Shown: positions 1 through 5,392 of the stretch, one piece after another
Layout: the number at the start of each line of letters is the position of its first letter
How positions within the stretch are numbered: position 1 is the first letter of the stretch
NCBI GenBank assembly: GCA_016284115.1
Contig: JAEEOD010000185.1
Location: 1 to 5,392, forward strand
Length of the DNA stretch: 5,392 nt
Source of the DNA: Bacteroidaceae bacterium
GTDB lineage: Bacteria; Bacteroidota; Bacteroidia; Bacteroidales; Bacteroidaceae
Direction of reading: 5' to 3'
Translations under genes and position numbers: made by a program
Notes under the pieces: model-generated
Databases searched by the model: none
The model's input: the letters and a program-made list of their open reading frames with translations, nothing else
What the model was told of the DNA's origin: nothing

Positions 1-847
1 GTAATATGGGTTTGGTGTGGTCAAGATCTTTTGTCAATTCTACCACCGATTTACGTTTCATATCATTGCTCCGATCATCGCGTCCTACTACATAAAATGC
101 GCTATCTACTAACATGGCTTCATCTTTTAGTAGTCGAATACCTGCATTTCTAACGAATGATTCGCTCTTTATGTTATTAGCATAATAGTCGTGATTACCC
201 AAGATGGCATATACACCTAATGGAGCATTTAGTCTTCTTAGTTCTTCATGCATCTTTTCTTGCTCTACAGGCACGATATTGCTGTCAATTAAATCACCTG
301 CTATTAATACGACATCTGGCTTTTCCCTATTAATCATATCTACCCATTTGCTCAATTCCTTTTTTCCAATAGTATAACCTAGGTGTAAATCGCTGATGCC
401 AACTACCTTCATGGGTTTTAAAGGCTTATCAATATGTATAGTTAGTGGTACACGCACTTTGTGATGATACCATAGGTTACCTCCTACAAAGGTAATGATG
501 AGAAATGCAGTTATACTGATGGTGGTATATATGTTGTTGATGAACCAAGGCCGTATGGCAGGAATCAGCAAACGAACTATATCAATCGCCATGAAGGTCA
601 TAAGCATATAGAGTAGGATAATCATCCACGAAGTACCCACAGTAGATACAATTTGATTGACCCATAATGAACTATTGTAACTTCGAAATGCCATGAAACA
701 AAAAAACATTCCCACCGGTATGAGTAATAGCATTGTCGTAATCCATTTCATCAGATGATTGAAGGGAAGGATGTTCCAAATGCGGTAATATATATAGATT
801 ATCGCCAGCAACACAATGATGGGGAATATCAAGAACTGTATTCTCAT
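1..847 (-). CDS. Membrane-anchored calcineurin-like metallophosphoesterase (partial, C-terminus outside window)
   Basis: Reading leftward from an ATG at 847-845, the frame stays open for 282 codons to the window edge; no stop is seen, so the C-terminus is missing. The N-terminal half is membrane: hydrophobic segments at about residues 2-21, 33-54, 74-96 and 105-126. A catalytic domain begins near residue 145 with the metallophosphoesterase signatures in order: SDLHLG (D153, H155), GDLID (G184-D188) and GNHD (217-220), residues that bind the two-metal centre in this family. The later histidine motifs (H and GHxH) lie beyond the edge. The layout resembles YkuE/YaeI-type phosphoesterases, some of which act on lipid-linked or envelope phosphates; the substrate here is unknown. 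The start is supported by the first membrane helix beginning at once and by a consensus promoter about 35-65 bp upstream. It is divergent from the DUF4301 gene. The family call is firm; the biological role is not. Confidence 0.93.
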   Translation of the reverse strand, partial: MRIQFLIFPIIVLLAIIYIYYRIWNILPFNHLMKWITTMLLLIPVGMFFCFMAFRSYNSSLWVNQIVSTVGTSWMIILLYMLMTFMAIDIVRLLIPAIRPWFINNIYTTISITAFLIITFVGGNLWYHHKVRVPLTIHIDKPLKPMKVVGISDLHLGYTIGKKELSKWVDMINREKPDVVLIAGDLIDSNIVPVEQEKMHEELRRLNAPLGVYAILGNHDYYANNIKSESFVRNAGIRLLKDEAMLVDSAFYVVGRDDRSNDMKRKSVVELTKDLDHTKPIL

Positions 848-881
848 AATTCTATTGTCTGTTATATTATAATTTGCTGTG

Positions 882-912
882 CAAAGATAGTCTTTTTGAC
901 ATTAAGTGACAA
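882..912 (-). promoter_or_regulatory. Bacteroidota-type promoter for the metallophosphoesterase gene
   Basis: On the minus strand TATCTTTG (889-882) matches the TAnnTTTG -7 consensus perfectly. A TTG (912-910) lies 20 nt upstream, the usual spacing for the -33 element. The predicted transcript starts near 875, giving a leader of about 30 nt that is A-rich with no Shine-Dalgarno sequence. This placement supports the ATG at 847 as start. Confidence 0.7.
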
Positions 913-914
913 TG

Positions 915-938
915 TTTTTTTCATCATCGCGAAAAAAA
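915..938. repeat. Inverted repeat between the divergent promoters
   Basis: TTTTTTTC (915-922) and GAAAAAAA (931-938) form an 8-bp inverted repeat around an 8-nt spacer; the spacer end and right arm also contain the palindrome TCGCGA (927-932). It sits just upstream of the -33 element of the leftward gene and about 55 bp upstream of the -7 box of the rightward unit. It could be a regulator site or an AT-rich upstream element. Function is inference; the low-complexity arms weaken the case. Confidence 0.3.
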
Positions 939-994
939 TGAGTGTAAACATGATTTTTAACCTTCTTATGTACAATAATCTGCAGAAAACTTCT

Positions 995-1002
995 TATATT
1001 TG
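995..1002 (+). promoter_or_regulatory. -7 box of the DUF4301-purT promoter
   Basis: TATATTTG matches TAnnTTTG perfectly and lies 33 nt before the DUF4301 start codon. No good TTTG/TTG is found at the expected 19-21 nt upstream distance, so the -33 element is weak or absent. The leader (about 1008-1035) is A/T-rich and lacks a Shine-Dalgarno sequence, as is normal in Bacteroidota. It contains a minimal ATG-AAG-AAA-TAA frame (1009-1020), probably chance. Confidence 0.6.
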
Positions 1003-1035
1003 CTACTTATGAAGAAATAATTAAAACTAATTAAT

Positions 1036-2565
1036 ATGGTATTAAATCAACAAGACAAGGAATTGCTACAAAAGAAAGGCATTTCCGAAGAGAAACTTGC
1101 CGAAGAATTGGCATGTTTTGAACATGGTTTTCCATTCCTTAAGCTGTATGCAGCAGCATCTGTTGATAATGGAATTTTAGAGCTTTCTCCTATTAATCAA
1201 GATGCTTATCTCAAGGCATGGGATGTATATACTTCAACCATGACAGACAAGCGAGTGGTGAAGTTTGTGCCTGCATCTGGTGCAGCAAGTCGTATGTTTA
1301 AAGATTTGTTTGGTTTCCTAGATGCTGACTACGATGTGCCAACAAAGGCTTACGAGCAAACTTTTTTTGCTAACATCCACAAGTTCGCATTCTTTACAGA
1401 CCTTGATCAAGCTTGCCAGAAGATGTATGGCAAGGGCATTGACACTTTAATTGCTGAAGGTGGTTATAAAAAAGTGGTCGCAGCTTTGCTAAAGGAGGAT
1501 GGATTGAATTATGGTAATCTGCCTAAAGGCTTGTTGAAGTTTCACAACTATGAACGAGGCAATCGTACCCCTTTAGAAGAGCATTTGGTGGAAGGTGCAC
1601 TCTATGCAGCCAACAAAAATAGGAAAGTAAATGTCCACTTTACGGTATCTCCTCAACATCGTGCTCTCTTTGAAGCCAAGGTAGCTGAGAAGGCTGATAG
1701 TTATGCGGATAAATATGGGGTAGAATACGATATCACCTTCTCAGAGCAGAAAGCTAGCACTGACACCATTGCTGTTGATATGAACAACCAGCCTTTCCGT
1801 GAAGATAATGGTGAACTGCTGTTCCGTCCAGGTGGCCATGGGGCTTTGATTGAGAACCTGAATGACTTGGATGCTGACATAGTTTTTATCAAAAACATCG
1901 ACAACGTGACGAGCGATCGCATGAGAGGCGACACGGTGGTTTACAAGAAGATACTCGCTGGCGTTTTGGTTACGCTGCAGCAGCAGGCATTCAGCTATTT
2001 GCAACTCTTGGAGAGTGGCAAATATACCCACGATCAGGTGCTCAATATACTACAATTCGTTCAAAAACAGTTGTTCTGTAAGAATCCTGACACCAAGAAT
2101 CTGGAAGATTCAGAACTGGTGGTTTATCTGAAGAACAAACTTAATCGCCCGATGCGTGTCTGTGGTATGGTAAAGAATTTGGGAGAGCCTGGAGGCGGTC
2201 CGTTCTTGGCATACAATCCTGATGGTACTATCTCATCGCAAATCCTTGAGAGCTCTCAGATTGATATGAACGATCCTGAGAAGAAAGCTTTGTTTGAAAA
2301 GGGTACCCACTTTAATCCCGTAGATCTTGTTTGTGCCATCAAGGATTTTAGAGGCAACAAATTCGATTTGCCAAAATATGTGGACAAGGCCACAGGTTTC
2401 ATCTCTCAGAAATCTAAGAGTGGACGCGAACTGAAAGCGCTCGAGTTACCAGGACTTTGGAATGGTGCCATGAGCGACTGGAATACCATTTTCGTGGAGG
2501 TTCCTGTTTCCACTTTTAACCCTGTTAAAGTTGTAAATGATTTATTAAGAGAAGCTCATCAATGA
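1036..2565 (+). CDS. DUF4301 family protein, possible UDP-sugar pyrophosphorylase-like nucleotidyltransferase
   Basis: A 509-residue protein recognised as DUF4301, a Bacteroidota family of about this length with no assigned function; no signal peptide or membrane segment, so probably cytosolic. Several blocks recall UDPGP-type nucleotidyltransferases (UTP-glucose-1-P and UDP-GlcNAc pyrophosphorylases), in the same order: [10 protein letters not shown] (78-87) where those enzymes have GGx[13 protein letters not shown] (162-169) followed by TPLEEHL (178-184), like the PKG lysine loop; [12 protein letters not shown] (201-212), like the TS..T strand; ITFSEQ (233-238), like the FxQ strand; [12 protein letters not shown] (264-275), like [14 protein letters not shown] (284-291), like the V.NIDN metal-binding strand; and [10 protein letters not shown] (494-503), like the C-terminal EFSPLK block. 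The family call is direct recognition; the nucleotidyltransferase role is inference from motif order. The ATG is chosen for its position behind a consensus -7 box. The stop overlaps the purT start (ATGA), implying one mRNA and translational coupling. Confidence 0.92.
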   Translation: MVLNQQDKELLQKKGISEEKLAEELACFEHGFPFLKLYAAASVDNGILELSPINQDAYLKAWDVYTSTMTDKRVVKFVPASGAASRMFKDLFGFLDADYDVPTKAYEQTFFANIHKFAFFTDLDQACQKMYGKGIDTLIAEGGYKKVVAALLKEDGLNYGNLPKGLLKFHNYERGNRTPLEEHLVEGALYAANKNRKVNVHFTVSPQHRALFEAKVAEKADSYADKYGVEYDITFSEQKASTDTIAVDMNNQPFREDNGELLFRPGGHGALIENLNDLDADIVFIKNIDNVTSDRMRGDTVVYKKILAGVLVTLQQQAFSYLQLLESGKYTHDQVLNILQFVQKQLFCKNPDTKNLEDSELVVYLKNKLNRPMRVCGMVKNLGEPGGGPFLAYNPDGTISSQILESSQIDMNDPEKKALFEKGTHFNPVDLVCAIKDFRGNKFDLPKYVDKATGFISQKSKSGRELKALELPGLWNGAMSDWNTIFVEVPVSTFNPVKVVNDLLREAHQ

Positions 2566-3728
2566 AAAAGATATTGTTGTTAGGATCAGGTGAGTTAGGG
2601 AAAGAATTCACCATAGCTATGCAGCGTTTAGGTCAACATGTAGTAGCATGTGACGCTTATGCTGACGCACCTGCTATGCAGGTGGCTGACGAGTTTGAAG
2701 TATTTAGCATGCTTGATGGCGATGCATTACAGAGGGTAGTGGAGAAACACCAACCAGATATTATCGTTCCTGAGATTGAGGCCATTCGTACTGAACGCCT
2801 TTTTGATTTTGAAAAGCAAGGCATTCAAGTGGTACCCAGCGCTCGTGCAGTAAACTATACTATGAACCGCAAAGCCATCAGAGATTTGGCAGCAAAAGAA
2901 TTGGGTGTCAAGACTGCCAATTACCGTTATGCCAAAAATCTAGAGGAACTGAAGGAGGCAACTGCAATAATTGGTTTCCCTTGTGTAATAAAACCGCTTA
3001 TGTCTTCTTCTGGTCATGGTCAATCGGTGGTGAAAAAAGCTGAAGACCTAGAACAAGCATGGAAAGAGGCAAGTGAAGGGGCTCGTGGTGATATCAAGGA
3101 GGTGATTGTAGAACAGTTTATCCATTTTGATTATGAGATAACTTTGCTTACTGTTACACAGAAAAATGCACCAACATTATTCTGTGCCCCCATTGGTCAT
3201 GTACAGATTAGTGGTGATTATCGTGAGAGTTTCCAGCCTATGCCAATGAAACCCGAACATTTGAAAGCCGCTCAAGATATGGCTGCTAAGGTAACAGGCG
3301 CATTGACGGGAGCTGGCATTTGGGGTGTTGAGTTTTTTATTAGTGAAAAAGATGGCGTTTATTTCTCTGAGCTATCTCCACGACCACACGATACTGGTAT
3401 GGTTACTTTAAGTGGTTGTCAGAATTTCAGTGAATTTGAACTGCATGCTCGTGCTGTGTTGGGATTACCTATACCTGCTATCAAACAGTTGCGTTGTGGA
3501 GCAAGTGCTGTTATCTTATCAGACATTGTAAAGCAATCTCAGCCTGAATATACAGGTATAGAAGAGGCTCTGAAGGAAGATGACACAGATTTGCGTATTT
3601 TTGGCAAACCTGTAGCAAGACTTCACAGAAGAATGGGCGTAATGCTTACATCTGCTCCATTGGGTAGTGATTTAAACCCACTTCGAGAAAAATGCAAACG
3701 ACTTGCTGCTTTAGTAAAAGTGTGCTAA
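2562..3728 (+). CDS. purT: Formate-dependent phosphoribosylglycinamide formyltransferase (GAR transformylase 2)
   Basis: PurT joins formate to GAR using ATP, via formyl phosphate, giving formyl-GAR in de novo purine synthesis without 10-formyl-THF. The 388 residues are close to the E. coli enzyme (392). N-terminal fold: [12 protein letters not shown] (4-15), then [11 protein letters not shown] (70-80). The ATP-grasp domain follows: [17 protein letters not shown] (91-107), the ATP lysine in VIKP (K144), the glycine loop SSSGHGQS (148-155), VIVEQF with E184, and DYEITLLTV (190-198). Metal ligands are in GVEFF (E257) and [12 protein letters not shown] (E270; D277). The GAR-phosphate site FGKP (K349) and HRRMGV (R356) closes the protein. 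The glycine loop has His152 where the E. coli enzyme has Lys. The start overlaps the DUF4301 stop by 4 nt; AAGAGAAG at 2548-2555 could serve as a weak ribosome site. It is presumably transcribed from the promoter before DUF4301. Confidence 0.97.
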   Translation: MKKILLLGSGELGKEFTIAMQRLGQHVVACDAYADAPAMQVADEFEVFSMLDGDALQRVVEKHQPDIIVPEIEAIRTERLFDFEKQGIQVVPSARAVNYTMNRKAIRDLAAKELGVKTANYRYAKNLEELKEATAIIGFPCVIKPLMSSSGHGQSVVKKAEDLEQAWKEASEGARGDIKEVIVEQFIHFDYEITLLTVTQKNAPTLFCAPIGHVQISGDYRESFQPMPMKPEHLKAAQDMAAKVTGALTGAGIWGVEFFISEKDGVYFSELSPRPHDTGMVTLSGCQNFSEFELHARAVLGLPIPAIKQLRCGASAVILSDIVKQSQPEYTGIEEALKEDDTDLRIFGKPVARLHRRMGVMLTSAPLGSDLNPLREKCKRLAALVKVC

Positions 3729-3750
3729 AAGGATAAAATTATAAAATTAA

Positions 3751-3781
3751 TTGCCGATATTTTTGGATATTATTATATTTG
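3751..3781 (+). promoter_or_regulatory. Bacteroidota-type promoter downstream of purT
   Basis: TTG (3751-3753), 20 nt, then TATATTTG (3774-3781): a perfect -7 box at ideal spacing. The predicted start is near 3786. The transcript would run through two small palindromes into the terminator hairpin at 3845-3880 before reaching the YccF-family gene. Confidence 0.65.
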
Positions 3782-3782
3782 T

Positions 3783-3809
3783 CTCTAAATTAGAGGCGGT
3801 TAATTTAAC
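3783..3809. repeat. Two adjacent short palindromes at the predicted transcription start
   Basis: CTCTAA-A-TTAGAG (3783-3795) and GTTAA-T-TTAAC (3799-3809) are each perfect dyads around a single central base, separated by GCG. The first overlaps the predicted start site right after the -7 box, where a repressor operator would be expected. One-base loops make RNA hairpins with full stems unlikely, so a DNA-binding site is the better guess. Function is inference. Confidence 0.4.
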
Positions 3810-3880
3810 TTTTAGTTGATTATAGTAAAGCAAGAAAATGTAGGGTGGCAGCAGTCTGGGAAGACAGTTGCCACTTTTTT
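3786..3880 (+). ncRNA. Candidate small RNA or attenuated leader of the YccF-family gene
   Basis: A well-spaced promoter (3751-3781) is followed about 95 nt later by a strong intrinsic terminator (3845-3880), with no reading frame of useful length between. If both elements work, the product is a short discrete RNA of about 95 nt. Alternatively it is a 5' leader with regulated readthrough into the gene at 3904. The part before the hairpin is A/U-rich and unstructured by eye; it ends with an AUG directly followed by UAG (3838-3843), just before the stem. I do not recognise it as a known RNA family or riboswitch. A third possibility is that the terminator simply ends purT mRNA and the promoter is fortuitous. 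Confidence 0.4.
3845..3880 (+). terminator. Intrinsic terminator between purT and the YccF-family gene
   Basis: GTGGCA (3845-3850) pairs with TGCCAC (3869-3874). The stem continues through G-U and C-G pairs and one A/A mismatch into GTCT/AGAC, with a GGGA loop, and six T follow directly (3875-3880). The reverse strand lacks a T-run at the other side, so it acts rightward. No other hairpin is seen after purT, so it may also end the DUF4301-purT mRNA. Confidence 0.85.
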
Positions 3881-3903
3881 ATGGATGATAATCATAAATA
3901 ATT

Positions 3904-4278
3904 ATGAAACTAATAGGTAATATTATTTGGCTTTTGGTGGGTGGATTAGAGACCGCTTTTGAGTATTTTACTGCAGGGGTTGTACTGTGCATTACCATTA
4001 TTGGTATCCCATTTGGTCTGCAAGCCTTCAAATTAGGTGTACTGATGTTGTGGCCATTTGGGAGTAGGGTAGATTTACTTCCAGGACAACCTGGGTGTTT
4101 GAGCACCATCATGAATATTCTTTGGCTTTTTGCAGGATTGCCCATTTGCCTCACACATTTGTTTTTTGGCATACTGTTGTGTATAACCATTATAGGCATT
4201 CCTTTTGGTATGCAGCATTTCAAGTTTGCAGGTATTGCATTAACCCCCTTTGGCAGAACTGTTGTGAGTGATATTTGA
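3904..4278 (+). CDS. YccF-family (DUF307) small inner-membrane protein
   Basis: A 124-residue, very hydrophobic protein made of two homologous halves: about residues 6-53 (NIIWLLVGG to WPFG) and 71-117 (NILWLFAGL to TPFG). Both carry the same 11-residue block LCITIIGIPFG (28-38 and 92-102) followed by a Q-x-F-K element. This twofold 'inner membrane component' repeat is the hallmark of YccF/DUF307 proteins; E. coli YccF is somewhat longer, at about 148 residues. It should sit in the cytoplasmic membrane; its function is unknown across the family. The ATG follows an A-rich leader without a Shine-Dalgarno sequence. It lies just after a terminator, so expression needs readthrough or an unseen promoter within about 20 bp. 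No terminator is obvious after it. Confidence 0.9.
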   Translation: MKLIGNIIWLLVGGLETAFEYFTAGVVLCITIIGIPFGLQAFKLGVLMLWPFGSRVDLLPGQPGCLSTIMNILWLFAGLPICLTHLFFGILLCITIIGIPFGMQHFKFAGIALTPFGRTVVSDI

Positions 4279-4305
4279 AAACACTAAAAATATTCATCAT
4301 TTTAT

Positions 4306-4336
4306 TTTGTCGGTTTCAGAAAATGGTGTACATTTG
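4306..4336 (+). promoter_or_regulatory. Promoter of the tRNA-Val gene
   Basis: TTTG (4306-4309), 19 nt, then TACATTTG (4329-4336): a full match to the Bacteroidota TTTG-N19-TAnnTTTG pattern. The predicted start near 4341 leaves a 5' leader of about 20 nt before the mature tRNA end. Confidence 0.75.
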
Positions 4337-4362
4337 CAGCGTTTTTAAGTTCTACATTTATT

Positions 4363-4437
4363 AGGGGCGTAGCTCAGATGGTTTAGAGCGTTGCAGTCAC
4401 ATTGCAAAGGTCATCGGTTCGAGCCCGATCGTCCCTA
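4363..4437 (+). tRNA. tRNA-Val (anticodon CAC)
   Basis: A complete cloverleaf folds by hand. The acceptor stem is AGGGGCG/CGTCCCT (4363-4369 with 4430-4436, one G-U pair), followed by U8-A9 and the D stem GCTC/GAGC with GG in the loop. The anticodon stem is TTGCA/TGCAA (4391-4395 with 4403-4407) around the loop GTCACAT, so the anticodon CAC is at 4398-4400 and reads the valine codon GUG. The variable loop has five bases, and the T arm is ATCGG-TTCGAGC-CCGAT. Discriminator A is at 4437. CCA is not encoded and must be added afterwards. The loop has G32 and U38, less usual bases at those positions. The gene stands alone, with its own promoter and hairpin terminator. Confidence 0.96.
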
Positions 4438-4473
4438 CAGTAAGAGGCAGATTTCCTGCCTCTTATTGTGTTT
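4437..4473 (+). terminator. Hairpin terminator after tRNA-Val
   Basis: TAAGAGGCAG (4441-4450) pairs perfectly with CTGCCTCTTA (4456-4465) around the loop ATTTC. The stem extends outward through a G-U pair to about 14 bp (4437-4469). The following tract GTTTG is T-poor, so it may be a weak terminator or act with 3' processing. Confidence 0.7.
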
Positions 4474-4525
4474 GTGTAAGGACGACTACAGGCAAAGCAC
4501 TGCAATTAATAGAATTATGCATATG

Positions 4526-4558
4526 TTCGCTGTGTTAATAAAAAAAGTTATATCTTTG
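4526..4558 (+). promoter_or_regulatory. Promoter of the antiporter gene
   Basis: TATCTTTG (4551-4558) is a perfect -7 box; TTCG (4526-4529) is an imperfect -33 element at 21 nt spacing. The ten bases from 4551 begin TATCTTTGCA, the same -7 context as the metallophosphoesterase promoter (TATCTTTGCA). The leader to the ATG at 4593 is about 30 nt and A-rich. Confidence 0.6.
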
Positions 4559-4592
4559 CATTAAAAATGTATTATAGTCATAATTAAAGAAA

Positions 4593-5392
4593 ATGGAGCT
4601 TCAGGTTTTATTTTTAGTAATAATGGTATTTGTCTCATCATTATTGACAATCTTCGGCAATCGTATTCACATTGCATATCCTGTTTTATTAGTATTGGCT
4701 GGTTTAGTCATTAGCTTTCTGCCTTTTATACCCATTATTAAGATTGATCCTGAGGTGATTTTTTATATTTTTCTACCTCCCTTGCTCTATATGTCTGCTG
4801 TGTCTTTGTCACTAAAGGAAACATTGAATTGGAAACGAGTCATTTTGTGCTTTGCTTTCCTTGTTGTATTCCTTACAGCTTCTTGTATTGGCTTGTTGGC
4901 AACTTGGCTGGTACCTGGCATGACATTGGCTATGGGTATGATGTTGGGTGGTATTTTGGCGTCTACTGATGCAGTAAGTGCTACAACCATCATGCACCAA
5001 GTTAAGGTGCCTTCAAGGATTTCAACTATTTTGGAAGGAGAGAGTATGCTGAATGATGCTTCGTCACTGATAACATTTAGTTTTGCATTGATTGCAGTAC
5101 AAACAGGCAGCTTCGTAATTGAAAAAGCTTTGCTTTCTTTCATTTGGGTAGTTTTTGGAGGTGGAATAACAGGCGTACTAATAGGTATGATGTTTATATA
5201 TTTGCATAAAATATTGCCAGATAAGGACCCTAATGTTACCATTATTTTCACTTTAATTGCACCATACTTGATGTATATTGTAGCAGAGTCTGTTGGTGCA
5301 TCTGGTGTGCTGGGTGTTGTCTGTGGTGGCTTTTATATGAGTCAACATAGAGATGTAATTGATGCAAATAGTCGCTTGTTAGGCAGAAGCGT
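4593..5392 (+). CDS. Na+/H+ antiporter, CPA1 (NhaP/YjcE-like) family (partial, C-terminus outside window)
   Basis: The frame opens at ATG 4593 and continues for 266 codons to the window edge without a stop; YjcE-like proteins are usually 500 residues or more, so about half is visible. It exchanges Na+ (or K+) for H+ across the cytoplasmic membrane, in pH and ion balance. Visible marks in order: hydrophobic helices from residue 4; FLPPLLY (60-66), typical of the family; STDAVSATTI (124-133) with D126; LEGESMLNDAS (147-157) containing the conserved ND pair (N154, D155) of the transport site; and LIAPYLMYIVAESVGASGVL (221-240), matching the later core helices. D126 sits in TDAVSA rather than the TDPVA of many CPA1 members; YjcE-like proteins share the DAV form. 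The start is supported by a promoter 35 bp upstream. Whether it carries Na+ or K+ cannot be read from sequence. Confidence 0.93.
   Translation, partial: MELQVLFLVIMVFVSSLLTIFGNRIHIAYPVLLVLAGLVISFLPFIPIIKIDPEVIFYIFLPPLLYMSAVSLSLKETLNWKRVILCFAFLVVFLTASCIGLLATWLVPGMTLAMGMMLGGILASTDAVSATTIMHQVKVPSRISTILEGESMLNDASSLITFSFALIAVQTGSFVIEKALLSFIWVVFGGGITGVLIGMMFIYLHKILPDKDPNVTIIFTLIAPYLMYIVAESVGASGVLGVVCGGFYMSQHRDVIDANSRLLGRS

Noticed and set aside
755..1012. 85-codon rightward open frame across the divergent promoter region
   Set aside because: It overlaps the start of the metallophosphoesterase gene on the other strand and both promoters; the peptide has no family resemblance and low-complexity content.
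1701..2031. Two leftward open frames inside the DUF4301 gene
   Set aside because: They are antisense shadows of a clearly coding frame, with no promoter or recognisable protein features.
3881..3901. Six-codon frame ATG-GAT-GAT-AAT-CAT-AAA-TAA just before the YccF-family start
   Set aside because: Too short to support as a gene, without a ribosome site, and starting at the end of the terminator T-run.
3879..4223. 114-codon leftward open frame opposite the YccF-family gene
   Set aside because: It mirrors the twofold repeat of the real gene, which has the recognised protein family; the antisense peptide resembles nothing.
3919..4254. Internal duplication in the YccF-family gene as a recent event
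   Set aside because: The two-domain repeat is normal for this family, and 7 of the 11 codons of the identical LCITIIGIPFG block differ, so the duplication is old.
4516..4523. Palindrome TATGCATA upstream of the antiporter promoter
   Set aside because: An 8-bp palindrome in AT-rich sequence is expected by chance, and there is no second copy nearby.
4787..5251. Leftward open frames (154 and 62 codons) opposite the antiporter
   Set aside because: They lie wholly inside the antiporter coding frame, which carries conserved family motifs throughout.

Overview
The window looks like ordinary chromosomal sequence from a member of the Bacteroidales, most likely Prevotella or a close relative. Three things support this. 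The base composition is AT-leaning. One gene encodes DUF4301, a family known essentially from Bacteroidota. Each apparent transcription unit is preceded by a perfect Bacteroidota-type -7 box (TAnnTTTG), and ribosome binding sites are A-rich rather than Shine-Dalgarno-like. No mobile element, CRISPR array or phage gene is visible. The genus is an inference from sequence feel, not a measured result.

Layout. Positions 1-847 (minus strand) hold most of a membrane-anchored calcineurin-like metallophosphoesterase whose C-terminus runs off the window. A divergent promoter region (848-1035) separates it from a rightward two-gene unit: a DUF4301 protein (1036-2565) and purT (2562-3728), joined by an ATGA overlap. 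Positions 3729-3903 are a dense regulatory intergenic region: a well-spaced promoter, two short palindromes, then a strong intrinsic terminator only about 95 nt downstream. This predicts either a small RNA or an attenuated leader for the next gene. A small YccF-family membrane protein follows (3904-4278), then a tRNA-Val(CAC) with its own promoter and terminator (4309-4473 region), and finally the first 266 codons of a CPA1-type Na+/H+ antiporter (4593 to the window end).

How the genes relate. PurT makes formyl-GAR from formate and ATP in purine synthesis. Its partner DUF4301 has no assigned function, but its motifs line up in order with those of UDP-sugar pyrophosphorylases (GT-A fold), so it may be an undescribed nucleotidyltransferase translationally coupled to a purine enzyme. 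The antiporter and YccF protein are membrane housekeeping genes with no clear link to that pair. The two points most worth following are the identity of DUF4301 and the promoter-to-terminator unit at 3751-3880.
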